The notes beneath the pieces are model-generated. The model had not been told where the DNA came from, ran no database searches, and was given only the letters and a program-made list of their open reading frames with translations. 51,440 nt of DNA. It comes from Natronohydrobacter sp. GTDB taxonomy: Bacteria; Pseudomonadota; Alphaproteobacteria; Rhodobacterales; Rhodobacteraceae. The stretch covers positions 1 to 51,440 of the forward strand of contig SLDY01000065.1 of NCBI GenBank assembly GCA_007125005.1, in the 5' to 3' direction. Shown piece by piece: positions 10,240 to 20,049 of the stretch. The number at the start of each line of letters is the position of its first letter. Positions within the stretch are counted from its first letter, which is position 1. Both the position numbers and the translations under genes were made by a program.

Positions 10240-12390
10240 ATGGTCACTCAGCGAAGCAAACGCGCAGATTTGGCGGTGAGCCAGGAACTTTGCCAATTCA
10301 TTGAAGAGTCGGTCTTGCCGCAGACCGGTCTTGATGTTTCGTCCTTTTGGCAGGGGTTTGCGGATATTATTCGGGAGCTTGCGCCAAGGAACCGTGCGCT
10401 TCTCGAAAAGAGAGCGCAGTTGCAGGAGCAGATTGATCAATGGCATCTGGCAAGGCGCAATCAGGTACATGACCGGGAAGGCTATAAATCCTTTCTGGAA
10501 GATATCGGGTATCTGCTTCCTGAAGAGGCCCCTTTCACAATCGATACCGACAATGTCGATCCCGAAATTGCCAGCATCGCTGGCCCGCAGCTTGTTGTCC
10601 CGATTACCAATGCACGTTACGCACTCAACGCCGCAAATGCCCGATGGGGCAGCCTGTATGACGCGCTTTATGGCACTGATGCCATGGGCACCCTTCCGCC
10701 TGCGGGCGGGTATGAACAGGGGCGCGGCGCCAGAGTCGTGGCGCGCGTGCGTGTGTTTCTTGATACAGCCTTTCCGCTGGACGGCCATAGCCATGCAGAT
10801 GCGCGGCTTTACCATGTTAAGAAAGGCGCGCTGCTAGTCGATGGAAAGCCGCTTGAAAACCCCGAGAAGTTTTCAGGATATCGCGGCGACCCTCGGGCCC
10901 CCGATTCAGTGTTTCTGGTCAATAACGGATTACACGTTGAATTGGTTTTTAACCGTGCGAGCCTCATAGGCGGCCGGGATCAGGCGGCACTTGCCGACGT
11001 TCGGATTGAATCGGCGCTCTCGGCAATTATGGATTGTGAAGATTCGGTTGCTTGTGTGGATGCTGAAGACAAGGTTCTGGCCTATTCAAACTGGCTTGGC
11101 CTCATGAAGGGAGATCTCAGCACTGATCTGGAGAAGGGCGGCAAGACAATCACGCGCAAACTCAACCCGGATATCAAGATCACGGCACCTGATGGCGGTA
11201 CCAAGACTCTCAAAGGCCGCGCACTCTTGTGGGTACGTAATGTCGGCCATCTGATGACCAATCCCGCAATCCTCGATCCTGATGGCAATGAGGTTTTCGA
11301 AGGGATGATGGACGCCGTCATCACGACCGCATGCGCGCTGCATGACCTGCGCAAAGAAGACGGTCCGCGCAACTCTTCGGAAGGCTCGGTCTATATCGTA
11401 AAGCCAAAGATGCACGGGCCAGAAGAAGTGGCTTTTGCCGACGAACTCTTCGCGCGCGTTGAGAAGTTGCTGGGGCTTGCGCCTAACACAATCAAGATGG
11501 GCGTGATGGATGAAGAGCGCCGGACTTCGGTCAATCTGCAGCAATGCATCCATGCCGCGCGCCATCGCGTGGCCTTCATCAACACGGGTTTTCTCGACCG
11601 CACTGGCGATGAAATCCACACCTCGATGGAAGCTGGCCCCTTCTCGCGCAAGGATTTCATCAAGCGCAAGGGTTGGATCAAGGCCTACGAAGATCGCAAT
11701 GTCGATATAGGCTTGGAGTGCGGACTTATGGGGCGCGCGCAGATTGGCAAGGGCATGTGGGCCATGCCCGACCAGATGGCCGCAATGCTGGAAGCCAAGA
11801 TCGAGCATCCGAAATCGGGCGCAAACACCGCCTGGGTACCCTCGCCCACGGCAGCGACACTACACGCGCTGCATTATCATCAGGTAAATGTCGGCGCTGT
11901 TCAGAAAAGGCTCATGAAGGGTGGACGGCGCGCGCATGTCGAGGCGCTTCTGGAAATCCCCCTTGCATCGTTCCGCAAATGGAGCCGCGACCAGATCATC
12001 CGCGAAGTCGAGAATAATGCGCAAGGTATCCTTGGTTATGTGGTCCGCTGGATCGATCAGGGGGTTGGTTGCTCCAAAGTGCCGGATATCAATGATGTCG
12101 GCCTTATGGAGGACCGCGCGACCTGTCGCATCTCGAGCCAGCATATCGCAAACTGGCTGCATCATGGCGTTGTCTCACAAGAAGATGTCATGGACGCGAT
12201 GCGCCGCATGGCAGCGGTGGTCGATCGCCAGAATGCAGGCGATCCAGCCTATCGCCCGATGGCAACCAACTTCGATGGCATCGCCTTTCAGGCAGCTTGC
12301 GATCTGGTTTTCAAAGGGCGTGAACAGCCGTCGGGCTATACCGAACCTGTTTTGCATGCGCGTCGGCTGGAGTTAAAGAAAGCAAGCTGA
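10240..12390 (+). CDS. glcB: malate synthase G
   Basis: A 716-residue, single-chain malate synthase of the G type. It condenses glyoxylate with acetyl-CoA to give malate in the cytosol, the second step of the glyoxylate shunt. Family landmarks include [18 protein letters not shown], the [16 protein letters not shown] region, the [13 protein letters not shown] stretch carrying an expected metal-binding Glu, and [12 protein letters not shown] with the catalytic Asp region near the C-terminus. Length is normal (about 720). I prefer ATG 10240 because AGGGGA lies just upstream; ATG 10213 would add nine residues and lacks a ribosome site. No isocitrate lyase gene is nearby. A strong terminator follows. 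Confidence 0.97.
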   Translation: MVTQRSKRADLAVSQELCQFIEESVLPQTGLDVSSFWQGFADIIRELAPRNRALLEKRAQLQEQIDQWHLARRNQVHDREGYKSFLEDIGYLLPEEAPFTIDTDNVDPEIASIAGPQLVVPITNARYALNAANARWGSLYDALYGTDAMGTLPPAGGYEQGRGARVVARVRVFLDTAFPLDGHSHADARLYHVKKGALLVDGKPLENPEKFSGYRGDPRAPDSVFLVNNGLHVELVFNRASLIGGRDQAALADVRIESALSAIMDCEDSVACVDAEDKVLAYSNWLGLMKGDLSTDLEKGGKTITRKLNPDIKITAPDGGTKTLKGRALLWVRNVGHLMTNPAILDPDGNEVFEGMMDAVITTACALHDLRKEDGPRNSSEGSVYIVKPKMHGPEEVAFADELFARVEKLLGLAPNTIKMGVMDEERRTSVNLQQCIHAARHRVAFINTGFLDRTGDEIHTSMEAGPFSRKDFIKRKGWIKAYEDRNVDIGLECGLMGRAQIGKGMWAMPDQMAAMLEAKIEHPKSGANTAWVPSPTAATLHALHYHQVNVGAVQKRLMKGGRRAHVEALLEIPLASFRKWSRDQIIREVENNAQGILGYVVRWIDQGVGCSKVPDINDVGLMEDRATCRISSQHIANWLHHGVVSQEDVMDAMRRMAAVVDRQNAGDPAYRPMATNFDGIAFQAACDLVFKGREQPSGYTEPVLHARRLELKKAS

Positions 12391-12396
12391 CTTGAT

Positions 12397-12418
12397 ATGG
12401 CCCGGACAACCGGGCCAT
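12397..12418 (+). terminator. terminator after malate synthase
   Basis: A perfect 9-bp stem (ATGGCCCGG at 12397-12405, CCGGGCCAT at 12410-12418) with a 4-nt loop, starting 7 nt after the malate synthase stop and followed by a T-rich stretch (TCGGTTTTCACTTTT). A typical intrinsic terminator, though the T-run is interrupted. Confidence 0.8.
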
Positions 12419-12464
12419 TCGGTTTTCACTTTTCAGGCGTTAGCCCCTACCCTAGGCTCAGCAC

Positions 12465-12719
12465 ATGTTTACTATAGAACACGAGTTTGATGCGACTGTT
12501 ATCACTCTGGTCGACGAAGGAGCGCCCACAGCCGAGGGATTACGCGAGGATGTGATCATCACCGCCTTCGAGGATTGCGTAACGTTGCGCCAGCATGATC
12601 CACAAATGGGCGATGAGGTGGTGATAACGCTCTCGCTCTCGCAGTTGCGCGAACTTGCTGCGGCGCTGAACCTGCCCGAAGGGAGTTATCGGCTCCGCCC
12701 GGTTCCGCGATCAGGCTGA
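12465..12719 (+). CDS. small conserved-looking protein of unknown function
   Basis: An 84-residue soluble, acidic protein that I do not recognise by name. It opens MFTIEHEFDATVITLVDEG and ends with an amphipathic helix-like segment (LSLSQLRELAAALNLPEGSYRL). There is no signal peptide, membrane segment or Cys motif. Codon use resembles the neighbours, and the frame is uninterrupted between the malate synthase terminator and the aminotransferase, which supports a real gene. No strong ribosome site is visible before ATG 12465. Function unknown. Confidence 0.65.
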   Translation: MFTIEHEFDATVITLVDEGAPTAEGLREDVIITAFEDCVTLRQHDPQMGDEVVITLSLSQLRELAAALNLPEGSYRLRPVPRSG

Positions 12720-12845
12720 GGCCATTTGACAAGGCCCCACTCTCTCCGGCAGGGTGGGCGCAAGCCGGTTGGCCGAATCGCGGCACCGCACCCCCGAAAT
12801 CCGTAGCGTAAGGCCAAGCCACAAGCTGGCCGGAAAGGACGTGTC

Positions 12846-14222
12846 ATGCTGACCAATGACCAGCTTAATGAATGGGATCGCGCGCATTTTCTGCACCCCT
12901 CCACGGGTTTCGGCCAGCACGCGCGCAATGAAAGCGCCAGCCGGATCGTGACCACCGCGAGCGGCGTCTATATCGAGGATCGCGATGGCAAGCGCCTGCT
13001 CGATGCCTTCGCTGGGCTCTATTGCGTGAATGTCGGCTATGGGCGCACCGAGATTGCGGAGGCGATTGCCGCGCAGGCGCATGAACTGGCCTATTATCAC
13101 GCCTATGTAGGGCATGGGACCGAAGCCTCGATCACGCTGGCGCGGATGGTTGCGGAGCGCGCGCCTGCGCATATGAACAAGGTCTATTTCGGGCTTGGCG
13201 GTTCGGATGCGAACGAGACCAATGTGAAACTGGTCTGGTATATCCAGAACGTGCTGGGGCGCCCCGAGAAGCGCAAGATCATCTCGCGCTGGCGCGGCTA
13301 CCACGGCTCTGGGCTGATCACGGGTTCGCTGACGGGGCTCACACCGTTCCACAACAAATTCGGACTGCCGCTGCCGGAGGTAATTCACACCGAGGCCCCC
13401 TATTACTTCCGCCGTCCAGATCCGAACATGACGCAAGAGGCTTTTACTGCGCATTGCGCTGCGAAGCTCGAGGAACTGATCGAACGCGAAGGGGCAGACA
13501 CGATTGGCGCCTTTATCGGTGAGCCGCTTCTGGGCACTGGCGGGATTGTCCCCCCACCTGCAGGCTATTGGGAGGCGATCCAGCCGATCCTGAAAAAGCA
13601 TGATATCCTGCTGATCACCGATGAGGTCGTAACCGGCTTCGGGCGCATGGGCACTATGATGGGCTCCACCCATTACGGGATCAAGCCTGATATCATCACC
13701 ATCGCCAAGGGTCTCACTTCGGCATATGCGCCGCTCTCGGGCTCGATTGTCAGCGACGATCTGTTCAAGGTGCTGGAGGAAGGTACGGACAAATTCGGTC
13801 CCTTCGGTCATGGCTGGACCTATTCTGCCCATCCCATCGGGGCTGCCGCAGGTGTGGCCAATCTCAAGTTGGTCGATAGTCTCGGGCTGGTCGAGAATGC
13901 CGGCGCAACTGGCGCCTATTTCCGCAAGGCGATGGCCGATGCGCTCTCGGGGCATCGCTTCGTGGGCGATGTGCGCGGCGATGGGATGCTTGCAGCCGTG
14001 GAGTTGCAGCGAGACCCAAGCGCGGGTGTTGATTTCGACGCCTCGGAAAAAGTCACAGCGCAGGTCGTAGCCGAGATGGCGCGGCGCGGAGTGATCGCAA
14101 GGGCCATGCCACAGGGCGAGATTATCGGCTTTGCTCCGCCGCTCTGCCTGAGCCCGGCCGAGGCTGACACGGTTGTCGAGGTCACGCGTGACGCGCTTGA
14201 AGCCGTGACCGGCGCTTTCTGA
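12846..14222 (+). CDS. class III (omega) aminotransferase
   Basis: A 458-residue pyridoxal-phosphate enzyme of the class III aminotransferases, which move an amino group from an omega-amine or amino acid, usually to pyruvate or 2-oxoglutarate. K288 (TIAKGLTSAY) is the expected Schiff-base lysine and D259 (LLITDEVVTGFGR) the pyridine-nitrogen partner; GYHG near 151-154 is the usual ring-stacking region. AAAGGA lies 7 nt before the ATG. A hairpin separates it from the DoeA-like gene 54 nt downstream, so the two may share transcripts. If the pathway resembles ectoine breakdown it could play the DoeD (diaminobutyrate aminotransferase) role, but residues alone do not prove that. Confidence 0.88.
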   Translation: MLTNDQLNEWDRAHFLHPSTGFGQHARNESASRIVTTASGVYIEDRDGKRLLDAFAGLYCVNVGYGRTEIAEAIAAQAHELAYYHAYVGHGTEASITLARMVAERAPAHMNKVYFGLGGSDANETNVKLVWYIQNVLGRPEKRKIISRWRGYHGSGLITGSLTGLTPFHNKFGLPLPEVIHTEAPYYFRRPDPNMTQEAFTAHCAAKLEELIEREGADTIGAFIGEPLLGTGGIVPPPAGYWEAIQPILKKHDILLITDEVVTGFGRMGTMMGSTHYGIKPDIITIAKGLTSAYAPLSGSIVSDDLFKVLEEGTDKFGPFGHGWTYSAHPIGAAAGVANLKLVDSLGLVENAGATGAYFRKAMADALSGHRFVGDVRGDGMLAAVELQRDPSAGVDFDASEKVTAQVVAEMARRGVIARAMPQGEIIGFAPPLCLSPAEADTVVEVTRDALEAVTGAF

Positions 14223-14228
14223 GACAAG

Positions 14229-14252
14229 GGCCCAGCGGACACCCGCTGGGCC
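14229..14252 (+). terminator. hairpin between aminotransferase and DoeA-like gene
   Basis: A perfect 10-bp stem (GGCCCAGCGG at 14229-14238, CCGCTGGGCC at 14243-14252) with loop ACAC, starting 6 nt after the aminotransferase stop and followed by TTTCATTT. The next gene starts only 24 nt later, so this may be a partial terminator that lowers downstream expression. Confidence 0.7.
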
Positions 14253-14276
14253 TTTCATTTGTGCGGACCTTGTTCA

Positions 14277-15458
14277 ATGACCACAACAAACCCCAATTTC
14301 ACTGATGCCGAATATGAGGCCCGGATCGCGCGCGCCCGTCTCGAGATGGAAAAACGCGGGATCGACCTGCTGATCATCTCGGACCCATCCAACATGAACT
14401 GGATCTCTGGCTATGACGGTTGGTCCTTTTATGTATATCAGGCCGTACTGCTACCGCTTGAGGGTGAACCGGTCTGGTGGGGTCGCGGGATTGATGAGGC
14501 TGGCGCCAAGCGCACAGTCTTCATGCGCAGCGCCGACAGCATCGTGCCTTATGATGACAGCTATGTTCAGAACCCACAGAAACACACGATGGAAGCACTC
14601 GCAGCGCTGATCATTGATCGGGGCTGGAATACCGGCTGGATCGGCGTGGAGATGGACAATTACTACTATTCCGCCGCAGCCCATGAAACGCTGGTCAATC
14701 ATCTGCATGAAGCGCGCTTTGTCGATGGCACCGGGTTGGTGAACTGGCAGCGGCTGGTGAAATCGGAGTCCGAACTTCTCTATATCCGCCGCGCAGCGCG
14801 GATTGTAGAACGGATGCATAAAGTCATCCTTGAAGTGGCCGAGCCCGGGATGCCCAAGAACAAACTCGTGGCCGAGATCACACGCGCCGGGATCGAAGGG
14901 GCCGATGGGCAATGGGGCGATTATCCCGCGATCGTGCCGATGGCGCCCTCGGGGCTCGACGCGACCGCCGCGCATCTGACATGGGATGACCGCCCGATGC
15001 GCGCAGGTGAATCTACCTTTTTCGAAATCGCAGGGGCGCATCGGCGTTATCACTGCCCGCAATCGCGCACCCTGTTTTTCGGCACTGTCCCCGATCTTTA
15101 TCGCCACGCCGAGGAAGCCGTGCTCGAGGCAACCGAAGCAGGATTGGCGCAATGCTATCCAGGCGCGAGGGCCGAGGATGTGGCCAATGCCTTCAATGCC
15201 GCGCTCAACAAGCGGGGCTTCGAGAAAGACAATCGCTGTGGCTATTCTGTAGGGCTCAGCTACCCGCCAGACTGGGGCGAGCGCACCTTATCACTGCGCC
15301 GCGGTGATATGACTGAATTGAAACCCGGCATGGTGATCCATTTTATGCCGGCGCTCTGGCTTGAGGATGGCGGGTTGGAGATCACTGAGCCTGTGGTTAT
15401 TACGGAGCACGGTGCAGAACTTCTATGCTCGACACCGCGCGAGATTTTTGTGAAGTGA
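14277..15458 (+). CDS. M24-family hydrolase resembling ectoine hydrolase DoeA
   Basis: A 393-residue protein of the creatinase/Xaa-Pro peptidase (M24) superfamily. It looks closest to DoeA/EutD, which opens the ring of ectoine to N-acetyl-diaminobutyrate. Matching stretches recalled from that family are SDPSNMNWISGYDGWSFYV, GVEMDNYYYSAAA, ARFVDGTGLVNWQR, AAHLTWDDRPM, FFEIAGAHRRYHCP, GLSYPPDWGERTLSLR and PGMVIHFMPALWLEDGG. There is an N-terminal creatinase domain (about 1-150) and a pita-bread domain (about 160-393). No deacetylase (doeB), aldehyde dehydrogenase (doeC) or ectoine transporter of the UehABC or EhuABCD type is seen here, so the true substrate may be ectoine or a related small cyclic amide. 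The Shine-Dalgarno before ATG 14277 is poor. Confidence 0.75.
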   Translation: MTTTNPNFTDAEYEARIARARLEMEKRGIDLLIISDPSNMNWISGYDGWSFYVYQAVLLPLEGEPVWWGRGIDEAGAKRTVFMRSADSIVPYDDSYVQNPQKHTMEALAALIIDRGWNTGWIGVEMDNYYYSAAAHETLVNHLHEARFVDGTGLVNWQRLVKSESELLYIRRAARIVERMHKVILEVAEPGMPKNKLVAEITRAGIEGADGQWGDYPAIVPMAPSGLDATAAHLTWDDRPMRAGESTFFEIAGAHRRYHCPQSRTLFFGTVPDLYRHAEEAVLEATEAGLAQCYPGARAEDVANAFNAALNKRGFEKDNRCGYSVGLSYPPDWGERTLSLRRGDMTELKPGMVIHFMPALWLEDGGLEITEPVVITEHGAELLCSTPREIFVK

Positions 15459-15530
15459 TACCGCGCCCTGTCGGGAAACGGGCGAGGCGCGTTGCTCTCG
15501 TTCACCTTCCTGACAGGCAGCAAAAAAATA

Positions 15531-15551
15531 GGCCAGTGCAAAGCACTGGCC
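15531..15551 (-). terminator. terminator of the minus-strand ABC transporter operon
   Basis: A perfect 9-bp stem (GGCCAGTGC / GCACTGGCC) with a 3-nt loop. Read on the minus strand it is followed by TATTTTTTT (plus-strand 15522-15530), a classic intrinsic terminator 23 nt after the permease stop. Confidence 0.9.
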
Positions 15552-15574
15552 GGGTCTGTCAAAGACCTCCATCA

Positions 15575-16348
15575 CTATCCTGGACTACGCTCTGCCCAAC
15601 CCGCGAAGATTTTCTCGAGGGCCACAACAATATAATACAGGACAATCCCCAAAAACGCCAAGGCGATCAGGACCGCGAACATAAGCGGGAAATCGGAATT
15701 GGTGCGCCCGGAATCGAATAATGCGCCAAGCCCGCGCCCATGCGGGCTCACGATTTCCATGAGGTTGGTGCCGATGAAAGCGAGCGTTACGGCCACTTTC
15801 AATGCTCCGAAGAATTCCGGCAAGGTCTTTGGCAAGGCGATCTTCCAGAAGATTGTCGCCTGCGAGGCGCCGAGCGAACGCAGAATGTCGCGATATTCGG
15901 GCTCGAGCGTGGAGAGCCCTATGCTGACCGAAACAGCGATGGGGAAGAAGGATATCATGAAGGCCAGGAGCACTGTGTTGAAATCATGCTGGCCAACAAA
16001 CATCAGCGCCACGATCGGCACCACTGTTGCTTTGGGAATGGCGTTGAACCCCACCAGAAGCGGATAGAGCGCATCACGCATGACACGGGAAAAGCCCATG
16101 ATCATGCCCAGCAGCGTGCCGAAAAGCACTGCCAGCAACAGTCCAAGCACTGTGCGCCAAAGCGTTTGCCACCCCATAGTAATAAACAGGTTCCAGTGGC
16201 GTTGATACGCAGGCAGAAGGTCAGAAGGGGCAGCCATCTTGAACTTGGGCCACCCATTGTACCAGACCAACCACTCCCAGAAGACCAGAAAAATCGCCAT
16301 GGCCAGAAGTGGCACACCAATGTTCCGCAGGTATTTCTGAGCAGTCAT
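15575..16348 (-). CDS. ABC transporter permease (SsuC/TauC-type)
   Basis: A 257-residue inner-membrane permease with about six hydrophobic segments and the EAA-loop region ILRSLGASQATIFWKIALPKTLPEFF (about 160-185) that docks with the ATPase. It fits the SsuC/TauC/ThiX group, which imports sulfonates, thiamine precursors or related small organic molecules. It overlaps the ATPase gene by 4 nt, so one permease would form a homodimer. The substrate cannot be deduced from this protein. It ends 24 nt before a strong terminator. Confidence 0.9.
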   Translation of the reverse strand: MTAQKYLRNIGVPLLAMAIFLVFWEWLVWYNGWPKFKMAAPSDLLPAYQRHWNLFITMGWQTLWRTVLGLLLAVLFGTLLGMIMGFSRVMRDALYPLLVGFNAIPKATVVPIVALMFVGQHDFNTVLLAFMISFFPIAVSVSIGLSTLEPEYRDILRSLGASQATIFWKIALPKTLPEFFGALKVAVTLAFIGTNLMEIVSPHGRGLGALFDSGRTNSDFPLMFAVLIALAFLGIVLYYIVVALEKIFAGWAERSPG

Positions 16349-17142
16349 CCTGAAATATCCTCTGGCGCAGCACGTCCCTGCGCGATCTGTATCTGATGGC
16401 GTAGGATATTGAGTTGTTCGGCCGCTTCGGGAGTATAGAGATCATCAAGTGTGCGCGGCCCACTGGAGGGGATATCCAGCACATATTGCGTGCGCGCAGG
16501 CCGCCCCGACAGCACCACGACCTGATCAGCCAGGAAGATCGACTCGCGCAGGTCATGAGTGATGAGCACTCCCGTGAAGGGCTCGCGCTCCTTAACCTTG
16601 TGCATTGTCTGCCAAAGATCCTCGCGCGTGAACGCATCAAGCGCGCCAAAGGGCTCGTCAAGGATGAGCACCTCAGGTTGGTGGATCAACGCGCGGCAGA
16701 GCGATGCGCGCTGGCGCATTCCTCCCGAAAGCTCTGAAGGGCGCTTGTCCTCAAACCCTTCAAGCCCCACCAGTGACAGAAGAAAGCGCGCCCGTTCCTC
16801 TGCCTGCTTTTTCGAGAGCTTGGAAGGTACGATCTCAAGCGGCAAAAGCACATTCTTGAGGATCGTGCGCCATTCCAGCAAAACCGGGTTCTGAAAAGCC
16901 ATGCCGACGGTCGAACGCGGCCCTTTTACGCGCTCACCATGGAGCCAGACCTCGCCATGGTCGGGCTTCATCAGCCCTGCGATCAGCCGTGTCAGTGTGG
17001 ACTTACCGCAACCAGAGGGGCCCACAACGGCGACGAAGCCCCCTTCCGGGACTGAAATTTCGAGCCCGTCAAGCACCGGCAACGGCCCCGCGTCAGTCTG
17101 ATAGGCGTGGCGCACACCCTTGATTTCTATAAGGTTGGTCAT
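16345..17142 (-). CDS. ABC transporter ATP-binding protein (SsuB/TauB-type)
   Basis: A 265-residue importer ATPase. Walker A GPSGCGKST is at 41-49, the Q-loop is in GMAFQNPVLLEWRTIL, the signature is LSGGMRQR and Walker B is LILDEPFGALD; a His (LITHDLRES) switch follows. It should power the permease encoded immediately downstream. The start at 17142 lies 51 nt after the binding-protein stop, across a stable hairpin (17163-17184) that may reduce expression of the ATPase relative to the binding protein. Family membership is certain, substrate unknown. Confidence 0.93.
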   Translation of the reverse strand: MTNLIEIKGVRHAYQTDAGPLPVLDGLEISVPEGGFVAVVGPSGCGKSTLTRLIAGLMKPDHGEVWLHGERVKGPRSTVGMAFQNPVLLEWRTILKNVLLPLEIVPSKLSKKQAEERARFLLSLVGLEGFEDKRPSELSGGMRQRASLCRALIHQPEVLILDEPFGALDAFTREDLWQTMHKVKEREPFTGVLITHDLRESIFLADQVVVLSGRPARTQYVLDIPSSGPRTLDDLYTPEAAEQLNILRHQIQIAQGRAAPEDISG

Positions 17143-17162
17143 TCTGATCCTGCCTGAAAAGA

Positions 17163-17184
17163 CCAGCGCCCTCGCGGGCGCTGG
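17163..17184 (-). terminator. intercistronic hairpin after the binding-protein gene
   Basis: A 9-bp GC-rich stem (CCAGCGCCC / GGGCGCTGG) with a 4-nt loop in the 51-nt gap between the binding-protein and ATPase genes. On the minus strand it is followed by TCTTTTC. It probably acts as partial terminator or 3' mRNA stabiliser, a common layout that gives excess binding protein. Confidence 0.6.
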
Positions 17185-17193
17185 CTAGCTGTC

Positions 17194-18198
17194 TCAATCG
17201 AGTTTGAAGCCACCTTCAGGCAGAAAAGCATCGGTGAAGTAAAGCGCTGCATCCGGCTCGGTCTGATATTCATAGGTCAACCGGATCTGCTCGATTGAAT
17301 TGGCAAAACGCTCAGGATCGATAATGCCCATGCCATTCTCCATCACCCAATCCGTGACGATATTATCTCGCAGCGCGAGCTCCAGACGTCGCAGTTCAAG
17401 CTCGACATCCATCGCAGGGTTGAATGGCACAATGGCTTCGACCGCCGCCGCGGGATCAGCAATCGTATCAATCACGCCCCTTGCCACAGCCTCAAGAAAG
17501 CCCCTCACTGCGTCGGGGTTAGCCTCGGCAAAGTCCGTATTGACGATGACGACGTTGCCGTAGAGGTCAACTCCGTGATCGGCCATCAGGATCACAGAAA
17601 TATCCTCTTCAGGCACCCCGAGTCGGGCAGTGTTAAGGAACGATGTGAAGCTGAAACCCGTCACCGCAGCAACTGTTCCCTCAGCGAGCGATGGCTCACG
17701 GGTCGGGAAGCCCACAGGCTCGATCGTGACCTGGCTTTCATCTATCCCGGTCTCAGCCACGAAGATCGGCCATTGCGCGAAAGCGCCATCAGGGGGCGGA
17801 GCGCCAAGCACGCGACCTTCGAGATCAGCTGGCGCTTCAACCCCGAGCGAGCGACGGCCAACAATCGCAAAGGGCGGCTTGTCATAGACCATCATCACTC
17901 CGATGACAGGTGCATCGGGGTTCTGATCGAGGAACTTGATCAGGCTGTTGATATCTGCAAACCCCACTGGAAACGCCCCAGTCGCTACCTTGGGGATCGC
18001 ATCGAGGCTGCCCTGCCCGGCGGTTACTTCGACCGCCAACCCAGCTTCAGCAAAATAGCCCTTTTCGATGGCCACAAAGTAGGGCGCCGATGGCCCTTCG
18101 AACCGCCAATCCAGCGCGAATGGCATGGATGTCTGGGAATGGGCAGCAACCGCAATGGCGCTGAAGCCAATTGCAGCCGCGATAGTACGATGAATCAT
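17194..18198 (-). CDS. NMT1/THI5-like ABC substrate-binding protein
   Basis: A 334-residue periplasmic binding protein. A signal peptide (MIHRTIAAAIGFSAIAVAAHSQ) is followed by the NMT1/THI5-type opening FALDWRFEGPSAPYFVAIEKGYFAEAGLAVEV, then GQGSLDAIPKVATGAFPVGFADI. Such proteins bind pyrimidine precursors of thiamine, riboflavin, sulfonates or other small heterocycles, so the ligand is open. ATG 18198 is chosen because AGGAGGGA lies just upstream; a longer frame to 18258 lacks such a site. It is first in the minus-strand importer operon, and its position beside the DoeA-like hydrolase and aminotransferase suggests delivery of their substrate (inference). Confidence 0.85.
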   Translation of the reverse strand: MIHRTIAAAIGFSAIAVAAHSQTSMPFALDWRFEGPSAPYFVAIEKGYFAEAGLAVEVTAGQGSLDAIPKVATGAFPVGFADINSLIKFLDQNPDAPVIGVMMVYDKPPFAIVGRRSLGVEAPADLEGRVLGAPPPDGAFAQWPIFVAETGIDESQVTIEPVGFPTREPSLAEGTVAAVTGFSFTSFLNTARLGVPEEDISVILMADHGVDLYGNVVIVNTDFAEANPDAVRGFLEAVARGVIDTIADPAAAVEAIVPFNPAMDVELELRRLELALRDNIVTDWVMENGMGIIDPERFANSIEQIRLTYEYQTEPDAALYFTDAFLPEGGFKLD

Positions 18199-18438
18199 CC
18201 TGATCCCTCCTGTTGGACTATTCTGTCTCTGGCTAGGGCGTGCCTGCGGCGCTGTCATTGCACTGTCTTGTGCCTGCGCCCGAAACGCGCCTTATTGCCG
18301 CATTCTTCAGCAACTCTCAGGGCTTTGCAATATATTTAGGCAAGACAGTCAATCTCGAACGGCCAATTGCCTGCTTTTTCCGCTTGAAGCTGCGGGGGTG
18401 GACACGCAGATTGGCCGCGCAAGATAAGGAGTATTGCA

Positions 18439-20049
18439 GTGCAGGATATGGGCTGCTTCGATTATGTCATCATCGGCGCGGGCTCGGCGGGTTGCGTGCT
18501 TGCCAACCGGCTGAGCGAAGATCCCGCAACCCGCGTGCTGTTGCTCGAGGCGGGTGGGTCAGATCGCTATCATTGGGTGCATATCCCGGTCGGCTATCTC
18601 TATTGCATTGACAATCCGCGCACCGATTGGCGCTTTCGTACGGCACCTGAAAAGGGGCTGAACGGGCGCAGCCTGATCTATCCGCGCGGGCGGGTTCTGG
18701 GGGGCTGTTCCTCGATCAACGGTATGATCTACATGCGCGGTCAGGCCACCGATTTCGATAACTGGCGGCAGATGGGCAATCCCGGCTGGGCTTGGGAGGA
18801 AGTGCTGCCCTATTTCCTGAAATCGGAGGATTATTACGCGGGCGAAACCCCGGGCCTGCACGCTGCGGGCGGGGAGTTGCGCGTGGAAGAACAGCGCCTG
18901 AGCTGGGAAATCCTCGATGCCTGGAAAGCGGCCGCTATCGCAACGGGCATCCCCGAGACGGCGGATTTCAACGGTGGTGACAATTTTGGCGTGGGGTATT
19001 TCAAGGTTAATCAGCGCAATGGGTTTCGCTGGTCGGTCGCGCGCGGCTTTTTGCGACCAGCGATTCAGCGGTCCAATCTGCGCGTGCTCACCCATGCGCA
19101 GAGCGAGGGGCTGATCCTCGAGGGAAAGCGCGTTGTAGGCGTCAAGTTCCGCCACAAGAGCGCACTCGCTCAAGTGCGTGCCGGGCGCGAGGTGATCCTC
19201 TCGGCGGGCGCAATCGGTTCACCACATCTGATGCAACTTTCGGGGCTCGGGCCGGGCGCGCTTCTGCAAGCGTATGGGATCGAGGTGGCTCATGACATTC
19301 CCGAACTGGGCGAAAACCTGCAGGACCATCTGCAGATTCGCTGCGCCTATAAGGTCAAAGGCGTCAAGACCCTCAACCAGATGGCGTCAACTCTGCATGG
19401 CAAGGCTCTGATTGGGCTCGATTATCTCCTACGCCGGCGCGGGCCGATGGCGATGGCTCCCAGCCAGCTTGGCGCCTTCGCCTATTCCTCGGAAAATATT
19501 GCCAGCCCGGATCTCGAATATCATGTGCAGCCGGTGACGCTCGACGCTTTCGGCCAGCCGCCGCATGATTTCCCGGCGATTACGGCCAGTGTCTGTCATC
19601 TGCGCCCTGAAAGCCGTGGTCATGTCCGCCTCGCAAGCCCCGACCCTAACGCGCATCCGGTAATCCAGCCGAATTACCTTTCGACCGAGGGCGACCGTCT
19701 GGTGGCCGCCCGCGCGATACGGCTCACAAGGCGGATCATGGCGCAGGAACCGCTGGCACGGTATGCGCCAGAGGAATTCAAACCCGGCCCGGAATTGCAA
19801 AGCGATGCCGAACTTGCCCACGGTGCGGGTGATATCGCCTCGACCATCTTCCACCCTGTCGGGACCGCGCGCATGGGCAGCGATCCGCGCGCAGTGGTGG
19901 ATGCGCGCTTGCGTGTGAATGGGCTTACAGGACTGCGCGTGGTCGATGCCTCGATCATGCCACGCATTACTTCGGGCAACACGCAGGCCCCAGTTATCAT
20001 GATTGCAGAAAAAGCAGCCGATATGATCCGCGCGGATGCAAAAGCCTAG
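18439..20049 (+). CDS. GMC-family FAD-dependent oxidoreductase (alcohol/choline dehydrogenase-like)
   Basis: A 536-residue FAD flavoprotein of the glucose-methanol-choline family. The dinucleotide motif G13-A-G-S-A-G18 sits near the N-terminus, the GMC signature is [19 protein letters not shown], and the catalytic pair is H472 ([10 protein letters not shown]) with N514 (SGNTQAP). It oxidises a primary alcohol; membership alone does not show which. A second GMC enzyme at 40.9 kb lies in the bet cluster and is the better BetA candidate. The GTG start at 18439 has AAGGAG 7 nt upstream. It is divergent from the binding-protein gene, and its stop TAG overlaps the stop of the convergent membrane gene (CTAG at 20046-20049). 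Confidence 0.88.
   Translation: MQDMGCFDYVIIGAGSAGCVLANRLSEDPATRVLLLEAGGSDRYHWVHIPVGYLYCIDNPRTDWRFRTAPEKGLNGRSLIYPRGRVLGGCSSINGMIYMRGQATDFDNWRQMGNPGWAWEEVLPYFLKSEDYYAGETPGLHAAGGELRVEEQRLSWEILDAWKAAAIATGIPETADFNGGDNFGVGYFKVNQRNGFRWSVARGFLRPAIQRSNLRVLTHAQSEGLILEGKRVVGVKFRHKSALAQVRAGREVILSAGAIGSPHLMQLSGLGPGALLQAYGIEVAHDIPELGENLQDHLQIRCAYKVKGVKTLNQMASTLHGKALIGLDYLLRRRGPMAMAPSQLGAFAYSSENIASPDLEYHVQPVTLDAFGQPPHDFPAITASVCHLRPESRGHVRLASPDPNAHPVIQPNYLSTEGDRLVAARAIRLTRRIMAQEPLARYAPEEFKPGPELQSDAELAHGAGDIASTIFHPVGTARMGSDPRAVVDARLRVNGLTGLRVVDASIMPRITSGNTQAPVIMIAEKAADMIRADAKA

Noticed and set aside
12711-14258. Open frame of 515 codons on the minus strand, opposite the class III aminotransferase
   Set aside because: The aminotransferase has all its motifs and a good ribosome site; the antisense product has no recognisable domain.
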